A stretch of DNA of 64,000 nt from an uncultured Bacilli bacterium (GTDB taxonomy: Bacteria; Bacillota_I; Bacilli_A; RFN20; DUOF01), in contig CAKPSD010000002.1 in the NCBI GenBank assembly GCA_934183255.1, positions 102,631-166,630 of the forward strand. Reading direction: 5' to 3'. Shown one piece after another: positions 9,124 through 17,571 of the stretch (position 1 is the stretch's first letter; each line of letters opens with the position of its first letter). The position numbers and the translations under genes were made by a program. A model generated the notes under the pieces. The model made no database searches, was not told where the DNA came from, and was given only the letters and a program-made list of their open reading frames with translations.

Positions 9124-9690
9124 TTAACTTTCCTCCTTATACTTTTTCACTAACGCTGTATATTCATCAGTTAATATTTCACTAATCTCATCATCACTAA
9201 AATCACAATAGTTTGTTACAATCATTGTAGCAATTGAATGCACCGTTAACCAACAATGCACTCTAATTTTATTAATCAACTTACTACTAAGGCCACTTTT
9301 TTTACTAACTTCTGCATTTATTTCTTCATTTTTAAATCCTTTTGTATCAAACATTCCTGATATATTATTTGATTTACACTCATTCATAAATAACACTTTA
9401 AAATAATTTTTATTTTCTTTAGCAAATTTAATATAAGCTACTCCACTTCCCTTAAAAGAATTCTCTTCTAAGCCCTTTTCAATATATGAATCATAAATCT
9501 TAACAATTTCTTTTATAACTTCATTTTTTAAATCATCCATATTATTAAAATAAGTAAATATTGGAATTACAGAACTACCTAACTTTTTAGCAATATTTCT
9601 AGCGCTAAGTTCACTTATTCCCTCTTTTCTTACAATATCAAGAGAGACTTCTATTATTTTATCTTTTGAATACTTTATAACATTAGCCAT
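9124..9690 (-). CDS. TetR-family transcriptional regulator
   Basis: A 188-residue repressor. The N-terminal DNA-binding domain is recognisable: KIIEVSLDIVRKEGISELSA followed by RNIAKKLGSSVIPIFTYFNN, a helix-turn-helix with the TetR-type FTYFNNMDDL continuation. The C-terminal ligand domain is unlike any I can name, as is usual. ATG at 9690 is preceded by AAGGAGGAATTCT. It is first in the operon with the ABC exporter and MBL gene, and a near-perfect palindrome lies just upstream at 9711-9728, so autorepression with induction by the exported compound is likely. Confidence 0.9.
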   Translation of the reverse strand: MANVIKYSKDKIIEVSLDIVRKEGISELSARNIAKKLGSSVIPIFTYFNNMDDLKNEVIKEIVKIYDSYIEKGLEENSFKGSGVAYIKFAKENKNYFKVLFMNECKSNNISGMFDTKGFKNEEINAEVSKKSGLSSKLINKIRVHCWLTVHSIATMIVTNYCDFSDDEISEILTDEYTALVKKYKEES

Positions 9691-9710
9691 AGAATTCCTC
9701 CTTCTTTAAT

Positions 9711-9728
9711 ATATAACATGTGTTATAT
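9711..9728. promoter_or_regulatory. Probable TetR operator
   Basis: ATATAACA-TG-TGTTATAT is an 18-base inverted repeat with perfect eight-base arms, in the 111-base gap between the TetR gene and the divergent gene at 9802. TetR-family proteins commonly bind such sites next to their own gene. Its position would let it control both directions. Confidence 0.7.
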
Positions 9729-9801
9729 TGTGTCAATAAGACATTATATTTACTTTAATTATTTTTTATGATAAATTAAAAATATATAAGGAGAAATAAG
9801 C

Positions 9802-10923
9802 ATGAAATACACTTACCCAAATTATAACAAAAACATTATAAATATTTCGTCTAGTTTTAATAAAATGCTAGGGAACGAAACAAATGTAAAAACATTAAAA
9901 ATATTAGATAACTATTTACAAAAGAACTATAAAAATGTTGTTTTTTTAATACTTGATGGATGTGGTATACACCCCATCAAAGTTAATACTGATAAAAACA
10001 ATGTACTAAGAAAAAATATCAAACAAGTTTTAACTTCAACATTTCCTTCTACTACAACTAATGCAACAACTACTATGATGAGCTGTACATATCCAAGCAT
10101 GCATGGCTGGTTAGGATGGAGTTTATACTTTGAAGAATTGAATAAAGCAGTTGATATATATTTAGATAAGGATAGTTATAGTGAAGAAAAAATAGATAAT
10201 AAATTTGTATATGATAGACTTCCTTTTAATGCCTACTATGAAAATAATATAAATTATACTGTAAATACAGTATTTCCTAGTTATTTTAAAAAAGGACTTA
10301 GTGAAAATAATTACACATATGAAGATACTAATGACTTATTTAAAGGAATAGAAAATTGTTTAAAAAAAGAAGGAAAACAATTTGTTTATTCTTATTGTGG
10401 AGACCCTGACTATACAATGCATAGATTTGGAGTTACTAGTAAAGAAGCTAAAGATGTTATTAATCATTTGTCTAAATTAGTAAATGATTTAACTTCTAAA
10501 TACGAAGACACCATATTTGTAATAACAGCGGATCATGGGCATGTTGATATAGATGGTTATATAGAAATATATAAAGATAAAGAATTATTAGACTTATTAG
10601 AATGGCCTTTATTTTTAGAGCCACGCGCTACTGGATTTAAAATAAAAAAAGGTAAAGAAAAACAATTTGAAAAACTTTTTAAACAACATTATTCAAAAGA
10701 TTTCAAATTGTATAAGACTAATCATTTAATAAATAAAGGAATATTTGGCCCTAAAACTGATAATTTGAAACTATTAGGTGATTATATTGCTAATTGTAAA
10801 ACTAATAAACAATTTTTATTTAGTGAAAACTCTACACATTTCAAAGGACATCACACATCTCTTGGAAAAGAAATGCTTGTACCACTTATAATTATTGAAG
10901 GAAAAGCAACTAACTTATCGTAA
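9802..10923 (+). CDS. Alkaline-phosphatase-superfamily phosphodiesterase
   Basis: A 373-residue enzyme of the type I phosphodiesterase/nucleotide pyrophosphatase group. Metal and catalytic motifs occur in the expected order: FLILDGCG (first metal aspartate), TFPSTTTNA (nucleophile threonine), DPDYTMHRFG (aspartate and histidine), ITADHGHVD (DH pair), and HFKGHHTSL near the C-terminus (last histidine). There is no signal peptide, so action is in the cytoplasm unless it is exported otherwise. Start ATG at 9802 has AAGGAGAAATAAGC before it. It is divergent from the TetR gene and may share its operator. Its last 14 bases overlap the end of the convergent M60 gene. The substrate is unknown. Confidence 0.88.
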   Translation: MKYTYPNYNKNIINISSSFNKMLGNETNVKTLKILDNYLQKNYKNVVFLILDGCGIHPIKVNTDKNNVLRKNIKQVLTSTFPSTTTNATTTMMSCTYPSMHGWLGWSLYFEELNKAVDIYLDKDSYSEEKIDNKFVYDRLPFNAYYENNINYTVNTVFPSYFKKGLSENNYTYEDTNDLFKGIENCLKKEGKQFVYSYCGDPDYTMHRFGVTSKEAKDVINHLSKLVNDLTSKYEDTIFVITADHGHVDIDGYIEIYKDKELLDLLEWPLFLEPRATGFKIKKGKEKQFEKLFKQHYSKDFKLYKTNHLINKGIFGPKTDNLKLLGDYIANCKTNKQFLFSENSTHFKGHHTSLGKEMLVPLIIIEGKATNLS

Positions 10924-13900
10924 ATGAATCAACTTGTATTTTTCCTTTTAGCACTTTTATTTTAACTTCATGTTCTTTATTTTCTAACAAATCAGATAAA
11001 TATCCTAAAGTAGTTGAATTATTATTAGTTAATTCAACTTCTTTTTTTACACCATCTATTTCTACTTCTATTACACATTTTTCACTTTGCTTTACAAATA
11101 TTCCAAATCCAGTCCCCTTAAATTTATATTTTATAATACCATTACCACTTATTAAATGTCCAAATGTAGAAATAGTTTTATTTTCTATTACAAATTGTTT
11201 TTTACTAGTATTATAATACTCTAGCTCATCTAATGATTTTAAAGTACCATTATATTCATAACAAACATTAATTTGCGCTATACTAATATATCTATGTGAA
11301 TCAGTATCAGTAACTTCTAACTTATAATATCTTATATTTTTTTCTTCAAATGTTACTTTTAATCTTTTATTAGAATAAGTAAGATTACTGTATTCTCTAA
11401 TTAGTTCCATTGAATCAAGACTATTTCCCCCATATAGTTTAAATGAGGTAGGCATATGCACTTGTCCAGAATTTCTTCCAATTAAAGTTAAAGAATTACA
11501 ATTGACATTTTCTCCCAAATCAACTGTTAATATAAATGGATCGCCATTAGAAATAAAATGATTAGCTTCACTATGATAAAAAGTATTTAAATCACCATCA
11601 AATATATTATCTATTTTAGTAGTATTATCCCACTGTGTATAATTCTCTAAACCAATTAATTTTTCTTTAGTAACATCATGAACACTTACAACCTCATTAA
11701 CTAAATAATTTCTAAAATATTTTTCTTCACTCTTAAAATTATATTCTTTGTAATAAACATCTACATTATATAAATTATCACTAGAAATATTGCTAAATGT
11801 CTCTGTTTCATTACTCTTGGTTACTAACTTAAGTTCACTAAAGGCATCATAAGTAGTAGATAATGTAATTTCCTTAAAATAAACATAATCTCCTTTTTTT
11901 AAACTATAATATTCAGTTTTAGTAGTATTATTTCCATTCCCATTAACAGAAATAACTTGAGTGTAATTATCTCTATTATTAAATGATAAATATAACGTAT
12001 TATTTCCTCTACCACATCTAAGTTGAAAAGCATAATTACCATCTTCACTAATATATATTTTACCTTCAACTACTCCTATTTGAGTAGGGTTTATACCATT
12101 AATAAATGTGCTATTTATTTTTTCTTCTATAACGCTAGAATATCCTTCAAAATTATTATCCAAAGCTTCACTAACGCTATTATATTTTTTAGAATCATAT
12201 ATATATTTAGTTTTATTTAAAAGGTTAGATATTCTTTGTCTTAAATTAATAGTAAGTGTAATATCTTTAACCTCAATTGTAGGATGTTCAATAGATACAA
12301 CAACTTTCATAGTAGAAGAATACTCTGTCTTACCTGGAGTATATTTATATACATTCTCAGATATTTTTGTTAGCTCACCTGACATAGGATTAGAAATTTC
12401 TCTAATAGAATAAGTAAATCCGCTAGGAACAACTAGATAGTTATTAAAATCTAGAGTAAAATCTTCTCCTGCTTCTATTTCATATGGTTTTACAGTCTCC
12501 ACAAAAACTTCATTATCATTAATATAGTAACTCCTACCAGTTTGATAAACTGAAGCAATTGGAATAAATACAGGAAATCCTTTATTTTGATATTTTTCTT
12601 TAACTGAATCTGAAAGTGGTTGATTAAGAATACTTTCAAAATAATAAGTTAAATCATAGCCTGTAACAGTACACAATGCATCATACCAAGCATCTGCTGT
12701 TCTTTTACCTGCATCTAACTTAGTTGCTTGTATAAAATTGTCTACACCAAAAGAGTGGATCATATCTGCATATATATTTAAAGATGATTGAGGATCACCA
12801 CTATTAGATAAGGACAATGTTTCCCTTAAACTTCTAGAAGGATCTGTAAATCTATTCCATCCACTACCTAATGAACTATCATTTGTACTTCTTAATGCCG
12901 ATATATTAGTATACAAAACATATGATAATAAACTAGTAGCGTTATTAGTAACTTCTATCATATCACCTATACCATAATTTTGATAATGATGATTAAATTC
13001 ATGTATATTTCCCCACATACCAGTAGTAGTAATAGCTTTGTAATTTAAACTACCACTCATCCAACTAGGAGGAGCATTAACCCATTTATTTCCTCCAACA
13101 AACGCTACTGCCGCACCAGCTGCAACAAAAGGATCATATACAAAGTCAACACCTATATACTTATTTGAAGAATTAGGGACTTCATTAGATGTTCTAATAA
13201 TTTTCTCCCAAAGATCACCAACCTGCATCAAATTTTTATAATCATAATTAGCATATGTTTTTGGCCCTGAATGTCTAACTCCAGTATCCCATATTTCAAA
13301 ATCATAATATGGAGCACTAAAATCTTTCATTTTTTCTACATCTTCTTCAGTAGTTTGCCCATAAATAAAATATGCATATTGTACTGCTCCAGATATAGTA
13401 ACACTAAATTCACTATCAAATCTTCCTGGATACAAATATATAGGTCCACCTAGGTAGTTTCCAACATATCCTGTTGTGCTATTAATACTCATTATGTTTC
13501 CTATATTTGGCATTCTTACAAAATCATTTCTATCTTTCCATATATTGTTATTAATATTTCTATGACTAGTTTGACCAACTACCACTGTAAGAGAACCAAT
13601 GTTATTTAAGTCTTCTTCTGATATTTCTATTTTAACAACCTCTCCAGCAGGAGCATATAACCCAGTAATATAATTTCTTTGCTCAATAGGTTTAATTGTA
13701 ACTTTAGCTATTACTGCTTTTTCATCATCACTAACATCACCATAATACATATTAACTGAAGCACTATGTTTATATAGTTTTCTATTTATAGACTCTCCAT
13801 TAAGATATAAATTGCCATTTTCATCCATAGAATCATATGTAGTAGATGAAGCTCTAAGTAATGCATCTTCTTTTAAAATATTTTCTTTTTCTTCATTTGT

Positions 13901-14158
13901 AATATTTGCTAAACTAGTGCCATATACAGGATATCTACTATTTAACCCTTCATTACTAGTAGTCGTAGGTATATTTCTTTTAGTCTCTCCTATAATCTCT
14001 GTAGTTTGACCAATTTTACTAGTAACCTTGTTATCTATTACAAGTTTCTCTAATTTTTCATCATTTTTATTTATAATAATCCCTGCAATCACTGAAGCAG
14101 TTACTATAACTATAAACACTAATACAATAACTATATATTTAATTTTATTTTTCTTCAT
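10910..14158 (-). CDS. M60-family (mucinase-type) metallopeptidase, membrane-anchored
   Basis: A 1082-residue surface protease. An N-terminal uncleaved signal-anchor (about residues 7-29) is followed by a linker, an M60 accessory domain with GLYAPAGEVVKIEI, and the peptidase domain with HEFNH at about 386-390 and a glutamate 12 residues past the second histidine in MIEVTNN, fitting the HExxH-x(8-24)-E pattern. A segment near 650-760 resembles a PA14-like jellyroll, and VDLGENVNCNSLTLIGRNSG to ISIAQINV (about 850-930) is an F5/8-type (CBM32-like) sugar-binding domain. Known M60 enzymes cut mucin-type glycoproteins. Start ATG at 14158 has GGGAGTG; a longer frame to 14191 lacks an SD. The 3' end overlaps the convergent gene by 14 bases. 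Confidence 0.9.
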   Translation of the reverse strand: MKKNKIKYIVIVLVFIVIVTASVIAGIIINKNDEKLEKLVIDNKVTSKIGQTTEIIGETKRNIPTTTSNEGLNSRYPVYGTSLANITNEEKENILKEDALLRASSTTYDSMDENGNLYLNGESINRKLYKHSASVNMYYGDVSDDEKAVIAKVTIKPIEQRNYITGLYAPAGEVVKIEISEEDLNNIGSLTVVVGQTSHRNINNNIWKDRNDFVRMPNIGNIMSINSTTGYVGNYLGGPIYLYPGRFDSEFSVTISGAVQYAYFIYGQTTEEDVEKMKDFSAPYYDFEIWDTGVRHSGPKTYANYDYKNLMQVGDLWEKIIRTSNEVPNSSNKYIGVDFVYDPFVAAGAAVAFVGGNKWVNAPPSWMSGSLNYKAITTTGMWGNIHEFNHHYQNYGIGDMIEVTNNATSLLSYVLYTNISALRSTNDSSLGSGWNRFTDPSRSLRETLSLSNSGDPQSSLNIYADMIHSFGVDNFIQATKLDAGKRTADAWYDALCTVTGYDLTYYFESILNQPLSDSVKEKYQNKGFPVFIPIASVYQTGRSYYINDNEVFVETVKPYEIEAGEDFTLDFNNYLVVPSGFTYSIREISNPMSGELTKISENVYKYTPGKTEYSSTMKVVVSIEHPTIEVKDITLTINLRQRISNLLNKTKYIYDSKKYNSVSEALDNNFEGYSSVIEEKINSTFINGINPTQIGVVEGKIYISEDGNYAFQLRCGRGNNTLYLSFNNRDNYTQVISVNGNGNNTTKTEYYSLKKGDYVYFKEITLSTTYDAFSELKLVTKSNETETFSNISSDNLYNVDVYYKEYNFKSEEKYFRNYLVNEVVSVHDVTKEKLIGLENYTQWDNTTKIDNIFDGDLNTFYHSEANHFISNGDPFILTVDLGENVNCNSLTLIGRNSGQVHMPTSFKLYGGNSLDSMELIREYSNLTYSNKRLKVTFEEKNIRYYKLEVTDTDSHRYISIAQINVCYEYNGTLKSLDELEYYNTSKKQFVIENKTISTFGHLISGNGIIKYKFKGTGFGIFVKQSEKCVIEVEIDGVKKEVELTNNNSTTLGYLSDLLENKEHEVKIKVLKGKIQVDSFTIS

Positions 14159-14176
14159 ACTAACACTCCCACTACA

Positions 14177-14182
14177 ATTATA
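14177..14182 (-). promoter_or_regulatory. -10 box of the M60 gene
   Basis: A perfect TATAAT lies about 18 bases before the chosen ATG of the M60 gene, just past the terminator of the upstream gene. I could not find a convincing -35 box, because the hairpin occupies that region. Confidence 0.45.
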
Positions 14183-14193
14183 TTTTAGCATAT

Positions 14194-14225
14194 AAAAAGT
14201 GTTGTTATTTTTTTCGCAACACTTT
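14194..14225 (-). terminator. Terminator of the 14246-14728 gene
   Basis: On the minus strand AAAGTGTTG and CAACACTTT pair over nine bases around a 12-base loop and are followed by a short T run. It lies 20 bases after the stop codon of the small gene and isolates it from the M60 gene. Confidence 0.75.
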
Positions 14226-14245
14226 ATTTTTTATATTTATTTATA

Positions 14246-14728
14246 TTATTTAGATTTAATATTATTTTTACTCATTTCAAAGTTTATACAATCATTTAAA
14301 TTTTTAACTATTTCATCCTCACTTTTTGATTCTATAGATAAATCATTGTGAATTACATAATCATTTATATTTATACTTCTATGCAAATAATTGTCAAACT
14401 GATCTTTAAGAATATTAACCGCTACAGTAGTTGCATCCTTTTCACTATAACCTTTTTTCATTAATTGATATGCTACTATTTCCATATCAAGTTTCATAAG
14501 TCTATTTAAAGTTGTTGATTCTTCACTACTATACCCTTTTTCTTGATTTCTAATAGTAGCAATTTTTTCACGTGTTACAGCTTTTTGAGGCTGTGAAAAG
14601 AAATATAATTCTTCCATTGAAATCACTTTTCCCTTAACACACTTTAAATAATTTATTCTATCCATGTATAATTTACTTTTTTTTCGCCTAGCAATATCCT
14701 TATGAATTTCTTTTATATCTTCACTCAT
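14246..14728 (-). CDS. Hypothetical protein, 160 aa
   Basis: A charged, largely helical soluble protein that I do not recognise. The first 45 residues are very basic (ARRKKSKLYMDRI). The middle carries two similar helix-turn pieces, GYSSEESTTLNRL and GYSEKDATTVAVNIL. There are no membrane segments or signal peptide. Start ATG at 14728 is preceded by GAGGTG; an ATG at 14743 has no SD. The gene has its own good promoter and terminator, so it is a real, independently expressed gene. Confidence 0.7.
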   Translation of the reverse strand: MSEDIKEIHKDIARRKKSKLYMDRINYLKCVKGKVISMEELYFFSQPQKAVTREKIATIRNQEKGYSSEESTTLNRLMKLDMEIVAYQLMKKGYSEKDATTVAVNILKDQFDNYLHRSININDYVIHNDLSIESKSEDEIVKNLNDCINFEMSKNNIKSK

Positions 14729-14747
14729 ACATATGCACCTCATTGTT

Positions 14748-14776
14748 ATTATAAATTAGAAGCACCCAAAAAACAA
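14748..14776 (-). promoter_or_regulatory. Promoter of the 14246-14728 gene
   Basis: On the minus strand TTGTTT (14776-14771) and a perfect TATAAT (14753-14748) are separated by 17 bases, ahead of the SD and ATG at 14728. This is a clear housekeeping-type promoter. Confidence 0.7.
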
Positions 14777-14869
14777 CATCTATTTTTTTGTGACACACTA
14801 ACAAACTTTTTATATCTAACACTAGAATCAAAAATTTTTATATATTATATAAATAGAATTTTACTAATT

Positions 14870-14899
14870 AAAAAAACTGTCAATTATATTAGACAGTTT
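14870..14899 (-). terminator. Terminator after the frameshifted gene
   Basis: On the minus strand AAACTGTC and GACAGTTT pair over eight bases around a 10-base loop and end in a seven-T run. It follows the stop codon at 14917, not the one at 15159. This supports the -1 frame as the true end of the gene. Confidence 0.85.
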
Positions 14900-14916
14900 C
14901 ATATTCATAAAAATTA

Positions 14917-15165
14917 TTATCTTTTATTATTCTTAACATCCACCTTACTTAAAAGTTCGCTCATAGTAAATTCTTTTACAAATCTCTTTTCTAATACAGA
15001 ATCAACTATTTTTTCCATTAATAATTTAAAATGATTTTCATCTGTTTTTGCAATTTCAAATGCATATTCAATTTCATTTTTGCTTGTTGAAAATTCTAAA
15101 GCTAGAAAATCAAAAATCTCATATACTTTTTCATCTATATCAGAAATTGCTAATTCATTTAGCTT
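14917..15165 (-). CDS. C-terminal half of a split gene (-1 frame)
   Basis: An open frame of 82 codons that begins inside the 3' end of the 15159-15425 frame and has no start codon of its own at the right place: the only ATG at the junction is followed at once by a stop in its own frame. The predicted sequence is protein-like, acidic and helical (ISDIDEKVYEIFDFLALEF, DENHFKLLMEKIVDSVLEKR), and codon use matches the neighbours. Read together with the upstream frame through a -1 slip at the A8 run, it yields a continuous 169-residue product that ends 18 bases before a strong terminator. It could be expressed by frameshifting or transcript slippage, or the split could reflect mutation or a sequencing error. 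Confidence 0.6.
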   Translation of the reverse strand, partial: KLNELAISDIDEKVYEIFDFLALEFSTSKNEIEYAFEIAKTDENHFKLLMEKIVDSVLEKRFVKEFTMSELLSKVDVKNNKR

Positions 15166-15425
15166 TTTTTTATATCTTCTACATATAGAGATATAGAACG
15201 ATCATCTAAGTAATCGATTGATAACTCTATGGTTCCTTCTTTAGGATAAGTTTCTAAGCAATATTCTGCATCTCTTGTTTCTTTTTCAAAGCTCCTACAT
15301 TTTTGACATCTTTGAATAACTGCATCAGGAATTTTTTTTACAACCGCATCATAAGCCTCAGCAAATTCAGAATTATTTTCCTTTGCAAATTCTATTATTA
15401 AATTATACTTCTCATTAAAAATCAT
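15159..15425 (-). CDS. Hypothetical protein, 88 aa (N-terminal half of a split gene)
   Basis: A soluble protein of unknown family. It contains a CQKC pair and a further cysteine (EYCLE) and then a beta-prone stretch, TIELSIDYLDDRSISLYV. ATG at 15425 follows AAGGAG. The frame stops at 15159 directly after the run of eight A, while an open -1 frame continues to 14917. Without the shift the protein ends in EDIKKS; with it the sequence continues as EDIKKKLNELAISD, which reads as one uninterrupted helix. Confidence 0.65.
   Translation of the reverse strand: MIFNEKYNLIIEFAKENNSEFAEAYDAVVKKIPDAVIQRCQKCRSFEKETRDAEYCLETYPKEGTIELSIDYLDDRSISLYVEDIKKS
15164..15171 (-). other. Candidate slippery site (A8 run)
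   Basis: In the zero frame the codons are ATA-AAA-AAA-AGC-TAA, so A-AAA-AAA forms a canonical X-XXY-YYZ heptamer six bases ahead of a stop. A -1 slip leads into the long frame ending at 14917. No clear stimulatory stem-loop was found just downstream. Confidence 0.5.
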
Positions 15426-15507
15426 TTTTCCAACTCCTTAATTATAGTCATACATGAATTTGACAAATTTTCAAGGAAAAATTTTTAGTCGAGAAATCTT
15501 AAACAAT

Positions 15508-15532
15508 AAAAAAAGTGTAGCAACTACACTTT
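15508..15532 (-). terminator. Terminator after tRNA-Trp
   Basis: On the minus strand AAAGTGTAG-TTG-CTACACTTT makes a nine-pair hairpin with a three-base loop, followed by a seven-T run. It lies 45 bases beyond the tRNA 3' end and closes the ACP-yqeY-tRNA unit. Confidence 0.9.
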
Positions 15533-15576
15533 ATAAACTTATTTTTTCTTAGAGACTCTAAGCATTTTCAAAATGA

Positions 15577-15650
15577 TGGCAGGAGCAGAAGGAATCGAAC
15601 CCTCATCAGTGGTTTTGGAGACCATTATTCTACCTTTGAACTATGCTCCT
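15577..15650 (-). tRNA. trnW: tRNA-Trp (anticodon CCA)
   Basis: The 74-nt gene has an acceptor stem AGGAGCA/TGCTCCT, an anticodon arm GGTCTCCAAAACC with CCA, a T-arm GAGGGTTCGATTCCTTC, discriminator G and encoded CCA. It lies 22 bases after the yqeY stop and may be processed from the same transcript. A CCA anticodon reads only UGG, which agrees with the use of TGA as a stop in this genome. Confidence 0.95.
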
Positions 15651-15671
15651 ATAAAGGATATATTGCTATCC

Positions 15672-16094
15672 TTATTGATTTTTTGCTATTTGGCTAACTT
15701 TACTCATATCGCATTTACCAGCATAGTTAGTCTTAAAATATCTCATAACACTAGGCATTGATTTATCATCTAGTTTACTAATAATTGTTTTTATCTCATC
15801 TTCACTTAACATACTAGGCAAGAATTTCTTTATGTATTCCATTTGACCTTTTAAAAGTTCTACTTTACTAGTATTATTAACCTTTTCAAAATTACTAATT
15901 TCATCTTCTAATTCTTTAACTGTTTTTTGAATTAAAGAAATTACATCTGAATCAGTTAACTCTTCACCTTTTTCTCTTTTATTAATTTCTAAAAGCATAC
16001 ATTTATTAATTAATACAGAATAAATAGCTCTAGCATTACTATCCTTACTTTTTAAGGCTTCTAAATTAGCTTTTTTAATATCTTGGAACAACAT
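15672..16094 (-). CDS. yqeY: GatB/YqeY domain protein
   Basis: A 140-residue protein of the YqeY family, which resembles the tail domain of the GatB subunit of tRNA amidotransferase. Diagnostic stretches are KSKDSNARAIYSVLINKC, SLIQKTVKELEDEI, and the C-terminal MPSVMRYFKTNYAGKCDMSK, which corresponds to the usual G-x-V-x-K-x-V-x-GxAD ending in a divergent form. The family's function is unproven but is linked to tRNA. Length is normal (about 147). The start overlaps the ACP stop by one base, and tRNA-Trp follows. Confidence 0.9.
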   Translation of the reverse strand: MLFQDIKKANLEALKSKDSNARAIYSVLINKCMLLEINKREKGEELTDSDVISLIQKTVKELEDEISNFEKVNNTSKVELLKGQMEYIKKFLPSMLSEDEIKTIISKLDDKSMPSVMRYFKTNYAGKCDMSKVSQIAKNQ

Positions 16095-16318
16095 TATTTT
16101 TTTGCCTCTGCACTTCTAACAACATCGCCAACTGTTTTGAAATTTAATAATTCATCATTTTCAAAAGTGATACCTAACTTTTCTTCACCATCTAAAATGA
16201 TTTCTACTAAATCCAAAGAGTCTAACCCTAATTCTTTTAAATTAGAATCCATTGTAATTTTACTAGCATCCCCAGTTTTAGCACCAATAATAGTTTTAAA
16301 TTCTTCAAAATAATTCAT
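16094..16318 (-). CDS. acpP: Acyl carrier protein
   Basis: A 74-residue acidic protein. The phosphopantetheine attachment serine lies in LKELGLDSLDLVEI, the hallmark of the family, and the rest follows the four-helix pattern including GDVVRSAEAKK. It carries acyl chains for lipid synthesis. No fatty-acid synthase genes are near; instead it is coupled to yqeY. ATG at 16318 follows GAGGTG. CoA, the source of its prosthetic group, would be finished by CoaE, encoded at 38211-38777. Confidence 0.95.
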   Translation of the reverse strand: MNYFEEFKTIIGAKTGDASKITMDSNLKELGLDSLDLVEIILDGEEKLGITFENDELLNFKTVGDVVRSAEAKK

Positions 16319-16414
16319 AAAATCACACCTCGTTTAAAATTATAACATCTCTAATTATTTTTGTCTATCATTGCATTAATATTATTTTAAGCTTTATACT
16401 TTATAATTTTTGTT

Positions 16415-17512
16415 TTACTTAATTTTCTTTTTTTGTTCCAATATATATCTATTCTCAAATTTAGAAGATAAATTACTAGTCAAATCAATGTTAGGATCAT
16501 TTTCATTATAAATAAAATCAGTATCAATTATTACATATTCTCCACTATTAAACGTTTCACTAATTTCTCCTATCATACCATTTATTTCATCATTATGTGA
16601 GATATTAGGTTTAATTAATTTACCAACATTATCATATTTAAAATCACCACAAACTATTCCTCTATTTCTCATATCTTTATATATTTCATAAAGTTCATCT
16701 TCACTTAAAGAAATATCTGTGTCAACTCTATCACTAACTTCAATAACAGCCTCAACTCCATATTCTTTACTTAAATCTTTTCTCAAATAAGGTTGAAGAA
16801 TCCTTTTATCATTAGGAATATCAAAAGTTTTTCTTGGCAAACCAACTTTAACAATCATATCACCAATTTGTATAACACTAGAAAAGCCTCCACTTAACAA
16901 TATTTTAATATCTGTTATTTTACAATTTTCTTTTTCTAAAACTTTATCAACTGTTTTTGTAACTATGTTTATTAATGAATTTAATTGTTTTTCATCTACA
17001 TTTCCACTTGTTAATAATGTTTTAGTTAATATTGCAGTTAAAAATTCTTCTTTTTTCATATTAAAATAACTATCTATTTTATTAGTTTCTTTTTCATTTA
17101 ATTTTAAATGTTCATAAATTGCAATGATTTTCTTTAATGAATAGTTGTTTAAAACATAATCAATATTATTATGGATAAATGCCTGAGCATCCCTCTTTAT
17201 AGAGCTATCACTAATAACAAGTTCAAAATCATCATATTTAGTATTATCTAAGATATATTTAATAGTTTCTTCTTTTTGCAAAAAAGGCCTCATTGACTCA
17301 TGATCATATAATGTATTAATAAAAGAATCAACATTTCCTCTACTAGAGCAATTCATAATTCTATGGAAATTATCTTCAATAAGTGTTTCTATTTTTTCAT
17401 TATTAAAAAGACTTCTTTTTTCCTTTTTAAATAAATTTTCTATAAAATAAAGAGAAAAAGAATTGTTTTTTTCTATTTCTAGCAACTGTTTTTGAAATTT
17501 ATTTTTATTCAT
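16415..17512 (-). CDS. Kinase-like-fold protein of unknown role
   Basis: A 365-residue soluble protein. The N-terminal 190 residues are helical and unrecognised. The C-terminal half carries kinase-like pieces in order: LLSGGFSSVIQIGDMIVKVG (a glycine-rich turn and a VxK lysine), GIVCGDFKYDNVG (like the catalytic loop with aspartate and asparagine), and YVIIDTDFIY (like the DFG metal aspartate). This suggests an aminoglycoside-phosphotransferase or protein-kinase-like fold with the key residues kept, so it may be active. ATG at 17512 has GGTGATTGAA; the ATG at 17533 has no SD. The target is unknown. Confidence 0.65.
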   Translation of the reverse strand: MNKNKFQKQLLEIEKNNSFSLYFIENLFKKEKRSLFNNEKIETLIEDNFHRIMNCSSRGNVDSFINTLYDHESMRPFLQKEETIKYILDNTKYDDFELVISDSSIKRDAQAFIHNNIDYVLNNYSLKKIIAIYEHLKLNEKETNKIDSYFNMKKEEFLTAILTKTLLTSGNVDEKQLNSLINIVTKTVDKVLEKENCKITDIKILLSGGFSSVIQIGDMIVKVGLPRKTFDIPNDKRILQPYLRKDLSKEYGVEAVIEVSDRVDTDISLSEDELYEIYKDMRNRGIVCGDFKYDNVGKLIKPNISHNDEINGMIGEISETFNSGEYVIIDTDFIYNENDPNIDLTSNLSSKFENRYILEQKKKIK

Positions 17513-17571
17513 TTCAATCACCAACTTATACATTATTATAACAAATTATATGTATTAATGCAAAATTCAAC

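Noticed and set aside
14702..15034. A 110-codon plus-strand frame
   Set aside because: It overlaps a promoter, a terminator and the minus-strand split gene, and has no SD or protein-like composition.
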